DNA of 64,000 bases from Rheinheimera salexigens (GTDB lineage Bacteria; Pseudomonadota; Gammaproteobacteria; Enterobacterales; Alteromonadaceae): positions 1,237,258 to 1,301,257 of the forward strand of contig NZ_MKEK01000001.1 of the NCBI RefSeq assembly GCF_001752395.1, read 5' to 3'. Numbering within the stretch: the stretch's first letter is position 1; each line of letters starts with the position of its first letter. Below, piece by piece: positions 12,693-21,328 of this stretch. The notes beneath the pieces are model-generated. The model saw nothing but the letters and a program-made list of their open reading frames with translations, was not told where the DNA came from and did no database searches. The translations under genes and the position numbers were made by a program.

Positions 12693-13589
12693 TTAGTTCG
12701 ACCCTTGTGTTTTAGGTTGTTTAGTTACGCCGTCTTTAGTTGCAACGGTGCCATAAAAGTCGATGCGACGATCGCGAAATACACCCCAAGCACGGCGCGT
12801 AGCGGCTATAGCATCTAAATCAAAAGTATGGACTAACACGGCTTCTTCAGTGCGGCCCGCTTCTTGTACCATAGCGCCAGACTCGTCAGCGATAAATGAG
12901 CAGCCATAGAAGGTTATTTCAGAATCACCTTCAGTTTCTTTACCAATACGGTTAGACGCTATTAATGGCGTCACGTTTGCCGCGGCATGACCTTGCTGGG
13001 TGCGTTGCCAATGACCACTTGAGTCGATAGTGGCATCATGCGGCTCAGTACCAATAGCGGTTGGGTAGAATAATAACTCAGCACCCATTAATGCCATGCA
13101 ACGGGCGCATTCTGGAAACCACTGATCCCAGCAAATACCGACACCAATTTTGGCATATTGGGTATCAAAGACTTTGAAACCGGTATCACCTGGCGTGAAG
13201 TAATATTTTTCGCTGTAGCCTGGGCCATCAGGGATATGACTTTTACGATAAATACCTAAGTTACTGCCATCTGCATCGATAATTACTACAGTGTTATATA
13301 AACAGTGACCAGCACGCTCATAGATACTGATTGGTAATACCACGTTTAACTCTTTAGCAATTTTACTAAAGTGTAATACAGCAGGGTTTTCTTCTACTGA
13401 GGTAGCAAAATCTAAATAGTCAGGCTTTTGTTTCTGACAAAAGTAATTACGTTCAAATAATTCTTGAAGTAGAACAATTTGTGCACCTTGACTCACAGCA
13501 TCACGCACTAAGCGTTCAGCACGCTGAATGTTTTGTTCAACATCCCAGCCACCAATCATTTGTGTTGCAGCAACAGTTACATTACGCAT
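12693..13589 (-). CDS. aguB: N-carbamoylputrescine amidase
   Basis: Nitrilase-superfamily enzyme converting N-carbamoylputrescine to putrescine, CO2 and ammonia, the step after AguA. The 298 residues show the catalytic triad Glu43 (LLQELF), Lys116 (YRKSHIP) and Cys153 (GICWDQWFPE). DGPGYSEKYYF is typical of the carbamoylputrescine branch. GGAG lies 7 bases upstream of ATG 13589. It is the first gene of a two-gene operon with aguA and diverges from ubiF. Putrescine made here would feed polyamine synthesis; no speA is in the window. Confidence 0.95.
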   Translation of the reverse strand: MRNVTVAATQMIGGWDVEQNIQRAERLVRDAVSQGAQIVLLQELFERNYFCQKQKPDYLDFATSVEENPAVLHFSKIAKELNVVLPISIYERAGHCLYNTVVIIDADGSNLGIYRKSHIPDGPGYSEKYYFTPGDTGFKVFDTQYAKIGVGICWDQWFPECARCMALMGAELLFYPTAIGTEPHDATIDSSGHWQRTQQGHAAANVTPLIASNRIGKETEGDSEITFYGCSFIADESGAMVQEAGRTEEAVLVHTFDLDAIAATRRAWGVFRDRRIDFYGTVATKDGVTKQPKTQGSN

Positions 13590-13759
13590 TAGCTATCTCC
13601 AGCAGAAATAAAACCAATAGGCTAGCACTAGAAGTAGGCTAAGCCAAATAGGGCGCGAAAATGCCGTATTTTTGCTCAGCCGTCAAGCTCTATTGTCAAT
13701 TTTACTACCTGCTAGGTACAATAAGTACTAAAGCAATTGAGACAAGTGAAGTTAACCCA

Positions 13760-14935
13760 ATGAAATACGATGTGATTGTTGTTGGCGGCGGTATGGTAGG
13801 GGCTGCAACAGCTTTAGCTTTAGGTGAGGCTGGATTGCAAGTAGCGTTAGTTGAACAGCACCAACCAGAGCCCTATAGCAATAGCTTAGACACCAACAAT
13901 GATGCCGATTTACGGGTATCGTCAATAAACTTAGCCAGTGAGGCTTGGCTAAGTAAGCTAGGTGCTTGGCAGCATTTGCAACAGATGCGGTTATGTCCGT
14001 ATCAACGCTTACAAGCTTTTGAACATCAACATAGTGTGGTCAGCTTCTCTGCGCAAGATATTAAACATACTCATCTTGGCCATATTGTCGAAAATAGATT
14101 ATTACAATTAGCTATCTTTAAGCAGCTTTCAAACAATGTAACCTTATATTGCCCCGCGCAAATTACTGCGTTACAGCAAGATGCTGAACACGCCACCGTG
14201 ACTTTAAATAGTGGTGAAGTCTTACAGGCAAAATTAGTTGTTGCAGCAGATGGCGCAAATTCACAATTACGCCAATTAGCAGCAATGGGTACTCATGGTT
14301 GGCAATATCAGCAGGCTTGTTTAATTGCTTTAGTCCGTACGCCTTATCCGCAACAAGATATTACTTGGCAGCAATTTACTGAGCAGGGCCCTAGAGCATT
14401 TTTACCCTTAACCAATAATCAAGCCTCTCTGGTTTGGTATGACAATGCCGTTAAAGTTAAACAATTAGCTGCTTTAACCCCAGAGCAACTACAGCCATTA
14501 TTGTTGCAAGCTTTTCCTGAGCAATTAGGTCAAGTAGAAGTCATTAAGTCAGGCTGGTTTCCGTTAGCCAAAATGCAGGTTAATAATTACTTTCAACATC
14601 GGGTAGTAGTAGTGGGCGATGCGGCACATACCATTAACCCTTTAGCTGGCCAAGGGGTTAATTTAGGTTTTGCCGATAGCAAATTATTAACCGAGCTGGT
14701 TATTGCTGCTTATACTAACGGCGAAGATCTTGCTGCTAAAGGAATGCTAGAAAATTATCAACGTAAGCGTCGCCTAGCCAATACTTTGATGATGGCTGCT
14801 ATGGATACGTTTTATGTTGGTTTTAGCCAGCAAATGCCGCTAGTGCGCAAATTACGCCAGTTAGCTATGAAGGCTGCCAATAATAGTGGTGAGTTAAAAA
14901 ATATTGTTGCTAGATATGCGGTAGGCTTAAGCTAA
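13760..14935 (+). CDS. ubiF: 2-octaprenyl-3-methyl-6-methoxy-1,4-benzoquinol hydroxylase UbiF
   Basis: FAD-dependent aromatic hydroxylase of ubiquinone synthesis. From ATG 13760 the product has 391 residues, the E. coli UbiF length; the frame extends 33 codons upstream without FAD-domain homology, so I reject the longer start. Visible are the dinucleotide fold YDVIVVGGGMVGAATAL, the middle FAD motif around VVAADGANSQLR, and the late motif VVGDAAHTINPLAGQGVN. WQQF then GPRAFLPL and SLVWYD match UbiF better than UbiH or UbiI. Context supports this: a tRNA Met-Leu-Gln cluster lies immediately downstream, as next to ubiF in E. coli. Confidence 0.9.
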   Translation: MKYDVIVVGGGMVGAATALALGEAGLQVALVEQHQPEPYSNSLDTNNDADLRVSSINLASEAWLSKLGAWQHLQQMRLCPYQRLQAFEHQHSVVSFSAQDIKHTHLGHIVENRLLQLAIFKQLSNNVTLYCPAQITALQQDAEHATVTLNSGEVLQAKLVVAADGANSQLRQLAAMGTHGWQYQQACLIALVRTPYPQQDITWQQFTEQGPRAFLPLTNNQASLVWYDNAVKVKQLAALTPEQLQPLLLQAFPEQLGQVEVIKSGWFPLAKMQVNNYFQHRVVVVGDAAHTINPLAGQGVNLGFADSKLLTELVIAAYTNGEDLAAKGMLENYQRKRRLANTLMMAAMDTFYVGFSQQMPLVRKLRQLAMKAANNSGELKNIVARYAVGLS

Positions 14936-14957
14936 GGTAACAATAAGCTGAAAATAG

Positions 14958-14983
14958 AAAACCCAGCAAAAGCTGGGTTTTTT
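14958..14983. terminator. Bidirectional terminator between ubiF and the tRNA operon
   Basis: AAACCCAGC / GCTGGGTTT stem with an AAAA loop, A-run on the left and TTTTTT on the right. It serves ubiF on the plus strand and the tRNA operon on the minus strand. Confidence 0.9.
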
Positions 14984-14989
14984 ATTTAA

Positions 14990-15064
14990 TGGCAGGGGCG
15001 GCTGGATTCGAACCAACGCATGACGGGATCAAAACCCGTTGCCTTACCGCTTGGCTACGCCCCT
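14990..15064 (-). tRNA. tRNA-Gln (anticodon TTG), copy 1
   Basis: On the minus strand a 75-base cloverleaf: acceptor AGGGGCG / CGCCCCT, discriminator G, encoded CCA, anticodon loop TTTTGAT (TTG) in an ACGGG/CCCGT stem, T-loop GTTCGAATC. It is identical to the second copy at 15122-15196. Confidence 0.98.
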
Positions 15065-15121
15065 GCAAAACGGGGTGTGTCATAATCGTTTAATACTTTA
15101 AACCATTAACACTAAAATTAA

Positions 15122-15196
15122 TGGCAGGGGCGGCTGGATTCGAACCAACGCATGACGGGATCAAAACCCGTTGCCTTACCGCTTGGCTACGCCCCT
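15122..15196 (-). tRNA. tRNA-Gln (anticodon TTG), copy 2
   Basis: Same 75-base sequence as the copy at 14990-15064, separated from it by a 57-base spacer; encoded CCA. Last but one of four tRNAs read from one minus-strand promoter near 15450. Both copies read CAA (and CAG by wobble); there is no CTG-anticodon glutamine tRNA here. Confidence 0.98.
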
Positions 15197-15224
15197 GCTG
15201 TACTTGTGTGCACCACTTAAAAAG

Positions 15225-15309
15225 TGGTGCGGAAAGAGAGACTCGAACTCTCACACCTTGCGGCGCTGGAACCTAAATCCAGTGCGTCTACCAATTCCGC
15301 CATTCCCGC
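15225..15309 (-). tRNA. tRNA-Leu (anticodon TAG)
   Basis: 85 bases on the minus strand with a long class II variable arm: acceptor GCGGGAA / TTTCCGC (one G-T pair), encoded CCA, anticodon loop TTTAGGT in a CTGGA/TCCAG stem. Second gene of the four-tRNA operon. Confidence 0.98.
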
Positions 15310-15327
15310 ATGCACAGGTAAAGTAAG

Positions 15328-15404
15328 TGGTGGCTACAGCGGGAATCGAACCTGCGACCCCAGCATTATGAGTGCTGTGCTCTAACCAGCTGAGCTATGT
15401 AGCC
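15328..15404 (-). tRNA. tRNA-Met (anticodon CAT), elongator type
   Basis: 77 bases on the minus strand; acceptor GGCTACA / TGTAGCC with a paired first base (initiator tRNA would be mismatched), encoded CCA, anticodon CAT. First gene of the operon Met-Leu-Gln-Gln. Confidence 0.96.
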
Positions 15405-15435
15405 TTACTAAACTTCACCTAAGCAAGTGGCGCGT

Positions 15436-15464
15436 ATTATCCTGAACTGACCGCATAGCGTCAA
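15436..15464 (-). promoter_or_regulatory. tRNA operon promoter with GC-rich discriminator
   Basis: On the minus strand TTGACG (15464-15459), 17-base spacer, GATAAT (15441-15436), then ACGCGCC. A GC-rich discriminator is characteristic of stable-RNA promoters that ppGpp/DksA inhibit, so this operon is probably under stringent control; that part is inference. Confidence 0.85.
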
Positions 15465-15624
15465 CCGTTTTTTTAAGATTAAATTCTTTTCTTGGTTCGT
15501 TTGCCGAATTAATATGCAAAACGGCGAATTGATAGCCAGATTTACTGGTAGGCGAACAGGTTGGCGCATAAGTTATTTGAAAATTAATGAAATTTAACTC
15601 GGCTTTATTTATGCCAGAAACAAT

Positions 15625-15648
15625 AAAACCGGTGCAAGCACCGGTTTT
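15625..15648 (-). terminator. Terminator of the rplY-pth-ychF operon
   Basis: AAAACCGGTGC / GCACCGGTTTT stem with a 2-base turn; on the minus strand it is followed by a short T-rich tract. It lies 47 bases downstream of the ychF stop. Confidence 0.8.
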
Positions 15649-15655
15649 AAAATTA

Positions 15656-15679
15656 AGTACTTATAAAAGTACTTATAAA
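15656..15679. repeat. Perfect 12-bp tandem duplication
   Basis: AGTACTTATAAA occurs twice in direct succession between the ychF stop and its terminator. Probably a slippage product of no function. Confidence 0.8.
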
Positions 15680-15694
15680 ATAACGGAAATAAAT

Positions 15695-16786
15695 TTAGAC
15701 GTTAAAGCGGAAATGCATAACATCACCATCTTTAACAATATATTCTTTACCTTCTAAGCGCCATTTACCGGCTTCTTTAGCACCGGCTTCACCTTTGAAT
15801 TGCACAAAGTCTTCATAGCCTACTACTTCAGCACGAATAAAACCTTTTTCAAAGTCGGTATGGATAACGCCTGCAGCTTGTGGAGCTGTAGAACCAATAG
15901 TAACAGTCCATGCCCGAACTTCTTTTACGCCGGCTGTAAAGTAGGTGTGTAAGCTGAGTAAAGAATAACCACCACGAATAACGCGGTTAAGACCTGGCTC
16001 TTCTAAGCCCATGTCAGCCATAAACTCAGCACGTTCATCGTCGTCTAACTCGGCAATTTCTGATTCAATGGCAGCACAAACCGGAACAACAATAGCGCCT
16101 TCTTTATCAGCAATGGCTTGGACGATATCTAAATAAGGATTATTTTCAAAACCGTCTTCAGTCACGTTAGCAATATACATGGTTGGCTTAAGCGTTAAGA
16201 AGTTCATGTAAGCAATTAACGCGACTTCATCTTTATCTAAATCAAGCTTGCGTAAGGTCTCGCCTTGTTCTAAATGCAGTTTTACTTTTTCCAGTACAGC
16301 TATTTCAGCTTTAGCATCTTTATCGCCGCCTTTAGCTCTTTTAGCAATACGGAAAATAGCGCGCTCTGCAGTATCCATATCAGATAATACTAATTCCATA
16401 TTAATGGTATCAATATCGTCTGCTGGATCAATTTTATTGGCTACGTGAATAATATTATCATCATCAAAACAACGTACCACATGACCAATTGCGTCGGTTT
16501 CACGAATATTAGCTAAAAATTTATTACCTAAGCCTTCACCTCTAGAGGCGCCTTTTACTAAACCGGCGATATCAACAAATTCCATCGTGGTAGGTAAAAC
16601 ACGCTGCGGCTTAACAATTGCTGCCAGCTGATCTAAACGTAAGTCGGGTACCGGTACTACGCCAGTATTTGGCTCAATAGTACAGAACGGGAAGTTTGCA
16701 GCTTCAATACCGGCCTTGGTTAACGCGTTAAAGAGAGTAGATTTACCAACATTGGGTAAGCCAACTATGCCACATTTAAAACCCAT
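15695..16786 (-). CDS. ychF: Redox-regulated ATPase YchF (OLA1-type)
   Basis: TRAFAC-class P-loop protein that binds ribosomes and hydrolyses ATP, implicated in translation and oxidative stress. The 363 residues (same as E. coli) carry GLPNVGKS (8-15), [25 protein letters not shown], a coiled-coil insertion around 125-200, and a C-terminal TGS domain (about 280-363) with [10 protein letters not shown] and FIRAEV. ATG 16786 follows AAGGAACATCTT. It is the last gene of rplY-pth-ychF, a conserved order, 42 bases after pth. Confidence 0.97.
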   Translation of the reverse strand: MGFKCGIVGLPNVGKSTLFNALTKAGIEAANFPFCTIEPNTGVVPVPDLRLDQLAAIVKPQRVLPTTMEFVDIAGLVKGASRGEGLGNKFLANIRETDAIGHVVRCFDDDNIIHVANKIDPADDIDTINMELVLSDMDTAERAIFRIAKRAKGGDKDAKAEIAVLEKVKLHLEQGETLRKLDLDKDEVALIAYMNFLTLKPTMYIANVTEDGFENNPYLDIVQAIADKEGAIVVPVCAAIESEIAELDDDERAEFMADMGLEEPGLNRVIRGGYSLLSLHTYFTAGVKEVRAWTVTIGSTAPQAAGVIHTDFEKGFIRAEVVGYEDFVQFKGEAGAKEAGKWRLEGKEYIVKDGDVMHFRFNV

Positions 16787-16828
16787 AAGATGTTCCTTTG
16801 CGTGCTGTAGGTATGGAGCCGGCTGAAT

Positions 16829-17431
16829 TTAGCTGGCTTTAAAACTATGTAAGCGATTTTGTGCCTTAACTAGGCCTTCGCGTGCTAATAAGTCAAAACA
16901 ACTGACGGCTTCATCAATACAGCTTTCAATTAGTTGTTGTTCAGACTGAGGCGCTTTACCTAACACATAACCGGTTACCCGATCTTTATGTCCAGGATGG
17001 CCAATGCCTAATCGTAATCGATAAAAATTAGCGTTATTACTTAGCCTAGCGATAATATCGCGCAAACCATTATGGCCAGCGTGTCCGCCACCTAATTTAA
17101 ATTTTGCGCTACCTGGATCAAGCGCCAATTCGTCATGCGCTACCAGTATTTGTTCAGGAGTGAGCTTGTAAAATTGTGCCATTGCTAACACCGCTTTACC
17201 GCTTAAATTCATGTAAGTTGCTGGGATCAGCAATTTATATTCTTGGCCCGCACAAATAAATTTGCCGGTATAACCAAAAAATTTAGGTTCACTTTTCAAA
17301 TTAACATTAAAAGCACGTGCTAATTGAGAAACAAACCAGACACCAGCATTATGCCGGGTCTGGCTGTATTCAGGGCCTGGATTACCCAGGCCCACAATCA
17401 ACTGCACTGCTGACTGAGTATTGACAGACAT
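16829..17431 (-). CDS. pth: Peptidyl-tRNA hydrolase
   Basis: Releases peptides from prematurely dissociated peptidyl-tRNA. The 200 residues have the Pth fold with [16 protein letters not shown] containing Asn17 and catalytic His27, [23 protein letters not shown] and [13 protein letters not shown]. Its ATG overlaps the rplY stop codon by one base (TAATG), so the two are translationally coupled. The eight residues before LIVGLGNPG are a short extension common in relatives. Confidence 0.97.
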   Translation of the reverse strand: MSVNTQSAVQLIVGLGNPGPEYSQTRHNAGVWFVSQLARAFNVNLKSEPKFFGYTGKFICAGQEYKLLIPATYMNLSGKAVLAMAQFYKLTPEQILVAHDELALDPGSAKFKLGGGHAGHNGLRDIIARLSNNANFYRLRLGIGHPGHKDRVTGYVLGKAPQSEQQLIESCIDEAVSCFDLLAREGLVKAQNRLHSFKAS

Positions 17432-18060
17432 TACTCAGGCGTTGCAGTTTCTTCTTCTGCTTCATCGCTGTCATCAACAGCTTTACCGCCAGGCTTGTTC
17501 ACAGAAACGATAGCGATATCGTGACCTTCACCTTTGGTTAATTGAAGGAAAGTAACACCTTTAGGTGCTTTTAACTCAGACAAGTGGATCGTTGAACCGA
17601 CAGCCATTTCGCTGATGTCAACTTCTAGTGCGTCTGGTAAGTCTTTAGGCAAACAAGAAATTTCTACTTCGTTAGCACCACGTACAACCACACCACCTTT
17701 CTTCACTGCCGCTTCTTCATTGATTAAATGAATAGCAATGATAGATTTTAATTCATGACCAGCTTCAACGCGTTGGAAGTCAACGTGCATGATGGTTGGT
17801 TTAAATGGGTGACGCTGCATTGCTTTAACGATAGCTTTAATTTTCTCTTTACCAACAGTAAGGGTGATAATTTGAGAATAAAAAGCTTCATCGGTTTGCG
17901 CTTTTAATAATTTAGAATGCTCTAAAGTAATAGATAACGCGTCTTTACTGCCACCGTAGATGATAGCTGGAACTTTGTCTGCATGACGTAGGCGGCGGCT
18001 CGCACCTTTCCCCGAGTCAGTACGGACTTCTGCATTTAATGTGATTGTTGCATCAGACAT
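17431..18060 (-). CDS. rplY: 50S ribosomal protein L25 with C-terminal CTC domain
   Basis: Binds 5S rRNA in the central protuberance. The N-terminal L25 domain (about 1-95) shows [31 protein letters not shown]; the C-terminal TL5/CTC beta domain reaches to about 195 and is followed by an acidic tail (DDSDEAEEE). At 209 residues it is the long two-domain form, not the 94-residue E. coli form. I use ATG 18060: GGAG lies 6 bases before it, and the longer frame from TTG 18072 would place that ribosome-binding site inside the gene. First gene of rplY-pth-ychF. Confidence 0.95.
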   Translation of the reverse strand: MSDATITLNAEVRTDSGKGASRRLRHADKVPAIIYGGSKDALSITLEHSKLLKAQTDEAFYSQIITLTVGKEKIKAIVKAMQRHPFKPTIMHVDFQRVEAGHELKSIIAIHLINEEAAVKKGGVVVRGANEVEISCLPKDLPDALEVDISEMAVGSTIHLSELKAPKGVTFLQLTKGEGHDIAIVSVNKPGGKAVDDSDEAEEETATPE

Positions 18061-18137
18061 GATGTACTCCAATAATTAGTGTGTCCCAAGACTTGCGACC
18101 AGTCTCAGGTTGGATGCCCCCTATTTAGGGGCGCGAC

Positions 18138-18166
18138 ATATTACCATTGGCCCAGCATAGCTGCAA
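18138..18166 (-). promoter_or_regulatory. Promoter of rplY-pth-ychF, GC-rich discriminator
   Basis: On the minus strand TTGCAG (18166-18161), 17-base spacer, TAATAT (18143-18138), then GTCGCGCC. The leader of roughly 70 bases begins with a CCCCTAAATAGGGG hairpin (about 18118-18131). The discriminator suggests growth-rate or stringent control, as for other ribosomal protein operons. The gap 18061-18414 otherwise holds only the AT-rich upstream region of csbD. Confidence 0.7.
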
Positions 18167-18414
18167 ATGAAAATACTGACAGCGGCAGGCAGAATTAAGA
18201 ACTTATTGCAATGTTGTCAGTAAGTTTTACTTTTTTGTTATGAATATTGAAGTTTTATTTCGACAGTTTTTTGATTAAGTAGTTGTTTTATATTAAATAT
18301 TTAATCATGGAATGGCTTTTGCTTTATCTAAATTGACTTACAGTGTTAGCTACAACTTAACGTTATGTTGCACTTAACATTGTATTTTCTAACTACTTGA
18401 TTAGGAGATATTGT

Positions 18415-18606
18415 ATGAATAGCGATATTGCAGAAGGTAAGTGGAAACAAATGACTGGCTCTATTAAAGAAAAATGGGGCAAATTAACCGATGATGACTT
18501 ACAAGAAGTTAGCGGTAAATCTGAGAAATTTTGCGGTAAAATGCAAGAGCGTTACGGCATGTCACGCGAACAGGCTGAACAAGAGTTCAACCGTTTTAAA
18601 AGCTAG
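18415..18606 (+). CDS. CsbD family (UPF0337, YjbJ-like) stress protein
   Basis: 63-residue hydrophilic protein of the CsbD/YjbJ family, typically abundant in stationary phase or under general stress; molecular role unknown. Diagnostic are AEGKWKQMTGSIKEKWGKLTDDDL at the N-terminus (here from residue 5) and the repeated G-K-x-Q-x-x-Y-G pattern (GKMQERYGMSREQAEQEF). AGGAG sits 8 bases before ATG 18415; the frame extends a few codons upstream only because of a TTG. It stands alone between the prs and rplY operons. Confidence 0.9.
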   Translation: MNSDIAEGKWKQMTGSIKEKWGKLTDDDLQEVSGKSEKFCGKMQERYGMSREQAEQEFNRFKS

Positions 18607-18691
18607 GCTTACGTGAGTTTGAAACGTAGTTCTACTGGTAACTCTACTTAATGCCAGTGCCGGTCATTAAAGTAATCATAGCTTTGTATTA

Positions 18692-18729
18692 AGCACTAAC
18701 TAACACTTCTAAAGTTGTTAGTTAGTGCT
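18692..18729. repeat. Perfect 14-bp inverted repeat downstream of csbD
   Basis: AGCACTAACTAACA (18692-18705) and TGTTAGTTAGTGCT (18716-18729) around a 10-base centre that can extend the stem by three more pairs. No T-run follows on either strand, so this may be a Rho-dependent or processing-related 3' structure rather than a classical terminator. Confidence 0.7.
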
Positions 18730-18740
18730 ATAACAGATTT

Positions 18741-18778
18741 AAAAAACTGAAATATTATTATTTATAATAATATTTCAG
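18741..18778 (-). terminator. Terminator of the lolB-ispE-prs operon
   Basis: Perfect 14-bp AT-rich stem (18747-18760 with 18765-18778, ends CTGAAATATT...) with a 4-base loop; on the minus strand it is followed by TTTTTT (18746-18741). It starts 4 bases after the prs stop. Confidence 0.85.
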
Positions 18779-18781
18779 GTA

Positions 18782-19726
18782 TTAATCAAACATAGAAGAA
18801 ATAGATTCTTCATTGCTAATACGACGAATACACTCTGCCAACATTTCACTTAAGGTTAATTGACGAACTTTTGCCACAGCCTTCATCTCTGCAGTCAGTG
18901 GGATAGTATCGGTAACAATTAACTCATCAATCACTGATTCTTCAATGTTTTTAGCGGCGTCACCAGAGAAAACAGGGTGAGTGGCATAAGCGAATACGCG
19001 CTTAGCACCATGTGCTTTTAACGCTTCTGCGGCTTTACACAAGGTACCACCAGTATCAATCATATCGTCGACAATAATACAGTCACGGTCTTTAACATCA
19101 CCAATAATATGCATTACTTGGGCAATATTAGCTTTTGGCCGGCGCTTATCAATGATGGCTAAATCGGCATCATTTAATAATTTAGCAATAGCACGAGCAC
19201 GAACCACACCACCAATATCAGGAGAAACCACAACAGGGGCTGTAAAGCCTTTTTTGCGCATATCTTCTAATAATACTGGGCTGGCGAACACGTTATCCAC
19301 TGGCACATCAAAGAAGCCTTGGATTTGTTCAGCATGTAAGTCAACCGTTAGCACGCGGTCCACACCTACGCTAGATAAGAAGTCAGCGACAACTTTAGCT
19401 GTAATAGGCACACGAGCAGAACGAACGCGACGATCTTGACGAGCATAACCAAAGTAAGGCATAACCGCTGTAATACGACCGGCAGATGCGCGGCGTAAGG
19501 CGTCAACCATTACAATTAATTCCATTAGGTTATCGTTAGTTGGAGCGCAAGTAGACTGGATGATAAATACATCAGCCCCACGTACATTTTCGTTTATCTG
19601 TACACTAACTTCGCCATCACTGAAACGGCCAACTTCGGCATCTCCCAGTTTAATGTACAGGCGGCTGGCGATTTTACTTGCGAGTTCTGGTATGGCGTTA
19701 CCAGCGAAAACCTTCATGTCGGGCAC
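18782..19726 (-). CDS. prs: Ribose-phosphate pyrophosphokinase (PRPP synthase)
   Basis: Makes PRPP from ribose 5-phosphate and ATP for nucleotide, histidine, tryptophan and NAD synthesis. The 314 residues are almost colinear with E. coli Prs: [11 protein letters not shown] start, [41 protein letters not shown] and the PRPP loop [18 protein letters not shown] keep the GTG start at 19726 because MPDMK is conserved and GAGGA lies 8 bases upstream; ATG 19717 is the alternative. Third gene after lolB and ispE, separated by 74 bases. Confidence 0.97.
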   Translation of the reverse strand: MPDMKVFAGNAIPELASKIASRLYIKLGDAEVGRFSDGEVSVQINENVRGADVFIIQSTCAPTNDNLMELIVMVDALRRASAGRITAVMPYFGYARQDRRVRSARVPITAKVVADFLSSVGVDRVLTVDLHAEQIQGFFDVPVDNVFASPVLLEDMRKKGFTAPVVVSPDIGGVVRARAIAKLLNDADLAIIDKRRPKANIAQVMHIIGDVKDRDCIIVDDMIDTGGTLCKAAEALKAHGAKRVFAYATHPVFSGDAAKNIEESVIDELIVTDTIPLTAEMKAVAKVRQLTLSEMLAECIRRISNEESISSMFD

Positions 19727-19800
19727 GGTGGGGATCCTCAGGGCAGTTGTGAGTCCGGTTTATCATAAAACAGTCACTAAAATAGTGACTATCAGTTAGC

Positions 19801-20655
19801 TTATTCGGTATCTGCCAACGCAGCCAACAACGGCGACTGGTTGACCCCTTGAGCAATAAAACCACGCCAATCAGCGGGTAAATTTGCTAGGGCATGCTGA
19901 GCACTGGTCTGGTCAGGGAATTCGGCGAACACACTGGCGCCAGTACCCGTCATACGAGACGGGGCGTATTCTACCAACCACTGCAAGGTTTTTGCAACAA
20001 TAGGCTGCAGCTTCTCGACTAAAGGTTGGCAATCGTTACGCCAAGGAGATTGCATTAAGTTGTCAAGTGTTAATGCTGTGCTATTTCTTGTTAACTCTGG
20101 ATGGGTAAAAATGTCCGCAGTGCTAACATGACAATCTGGCGTCACGATTAAATATAATTTAGTGGCTAAATCAACCGGTGTTAATTGTTCGCCAACTCCC
20201 TCAGCAAAAGCAGTGCGGCCGTAAACAAACAATGGCACATCGGCACCAAGTTGTAATCCTAGTTTAGCTAGTTTTTCGGTAGATAACTTTAGTTGCCATA
20301 ATTTATTTAAACCCAATAGCGTAGTGGCGGCATCTGAAGAACCGCCGCCTAAACCGCCGCCCATAGGTAAGCGTTTATCTAAATAAATATCACAACCGGC
20401 TGTGATGCCTTGTTGCTGGGCTATTTGTTGCAGTAAGTTGGCTGCGCGCAATACTAAGTTATCATTATTAATTAAAGCTTTGTCGTTACAGTCAAGTGTC
20501 AGCATATTATCTTGGCGTAAGCTAAAAGTGAGCTGGTCACCGACGTTTAATAATTGAAATAAGGTTTGTAAATTATGATAGCCATCACTGCGACGGCCGG
20601 TAATATGCAAAAATAAATTTAATTTTGCTACCGCGGGTAGCGTAAGACTCGTCAT
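19801..20655 (-). CDS. ispE: 4-diphosphocytidyl-2-C-methyl-D-erythritol kinase
   Basis: GHMP kinase of the non-mevalonate (MEP) isoprenoid pathway. It has PAVAKLNLFLHITGRRSDGYHNLQ at the N-terminus, the glycine/serine-rich ATP loop PMGGGLGGGSSDAATTL, and the C-terminal motif MTGTGASVFAEF. The start ATG 20655 overlaps the lolB stop (ATGA), indicating translational coupling; an upstream TTG (20661) is less likely. 284 residues, E. coli 283. The product pathway feeds ubiquinone, which also involves ubiF in this window. Confidence 0.96.
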   Translation of the reverse strand: MTSLTLPAVAKLNLFLHITGRRSDGYHNLQTLFQLLNVGDQLTFSLRQDNMLTLDCNDKALINNDNLVLRAANLLQQIAQQQGITAGCDIYLDKRLPMGGGLGGGSSDAATTLLGLNKLWQLKLSTEKLAKLGLQLGADVPLFVYGRTAFAEGVGEQLTPVDLATKLYLIVTPDCHVSTADIFTHPELTRNSTALTLDNLMQSPWRNDCQPLVEKLQPIVAKTLQWLVEYAPSRMTGTGASVFAEFPDQTSAQHALANLPADWRGFIAQGVNQSPLLAALADTE

Positions 20656-21260
20656 TGCCAACTCCGAATAACCAGTTTTATTTTTGTACTTTCGCTGCTA
20701 AGCAGTAAGCGTTTTGGTAAGGATAAGCTGTCTGAAAAAAAGCTTTGATACTCCAGTTGCCAAATGATACCGGTACTATCGGTTAAGCTAAAGCTAGTCA
20801 CCCGGCCAAATTCATCTACGTTAATGTGCTGGCTATTGTTGCTTGGTAAGCCACGTAACCATAAAGGCATATCGGCTAATGGCATCGACCAGCCAGAGAG
20901 TTGCCATAATAAACTACTGGTATCAACACCATAATAGGTTTCGCCTCTAAGTTGAATTTGGCTACCGGTTGCATCTTGTTGCAGCTCAAATAAACTAATG
21001 CCCAGAAAATTACTTAAACGGGCGTTATAATACTCAGGCTGTAATTGCTGCCAGTGTAAATTACCACTAATCGCGTCTGCTGCGGTTTTAATACTTACAC
21101 TGGCTTGTATGGTAAACTGCTGCATAGCTTGCAATTGTTGCTGTCTAGCACTTGCCGCCAGCGGCTGTTCAGGCAACGGTTTGCTATTAAGTGTGCTACA
21201 TCCTGTTAACCATAGGGCTAGCGCAACAACAAATAACGTGCGATAACAGCGATAAGCCAT
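20652..21260 (-). CDS. lolB: Outer-membrane lipoprotein LolB
   Basis: Receives lipoproteins from LolA and inserts them into the outer membrane. The N-terminal lipoprotein signal peptide ends in LTGC with acylated Cys21 when ATG 21260 is used. The remainder is a LolA/LolB-type beta protein (ISGNLHWQQ, YNARLSNFLGISLFEL, WLRGLPS). Sequence conservation is low, as usual for LolB, but the position between hemA and ispE is the standard one. Longer starts (ATG 21272 or codons to 21308) are possible; none has a clear ribosome-binding site. Confidence 0.88.
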   Translation of the reverse strand: MAYRCYRTLFVVALALWLTGCSTLNSKPLPEQPLAASARQQQLQAMQQFTIQASVSIKTAADAISGNLHWQQLQPEYYNARLSNFLGISLFELQQDATGSQIQLRGETYYGVDTSSLLWQLSGWSMPLADMPLWLRGLPSNNSQHINVDEFGRVTSFSLTDSTGIIWQLEYQSFFSDSLSLPKRLLLSSESTKIKLVIRSWQ

Positions 21261-21328
21261 ACTAAAGTCCATCACTGTGCTTTTCTTAGTTAGGGCTTTT
21301 TCGTACAATTCGCCTCCTAATAATTTTG

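Noticed and set aside
13661..13759. Longer ubiF start giving 424 residues
   Set aside because: The extra 33 residues have no family similarity and the start at 13760 gives the normal N-terminus and length.
18061..18072. TTG start for rplY at 18072
   Set aside because: The GGAG ribosome-binding site would then be inside the gene; ATG 18060 gives the conserved L25 N-terminus.
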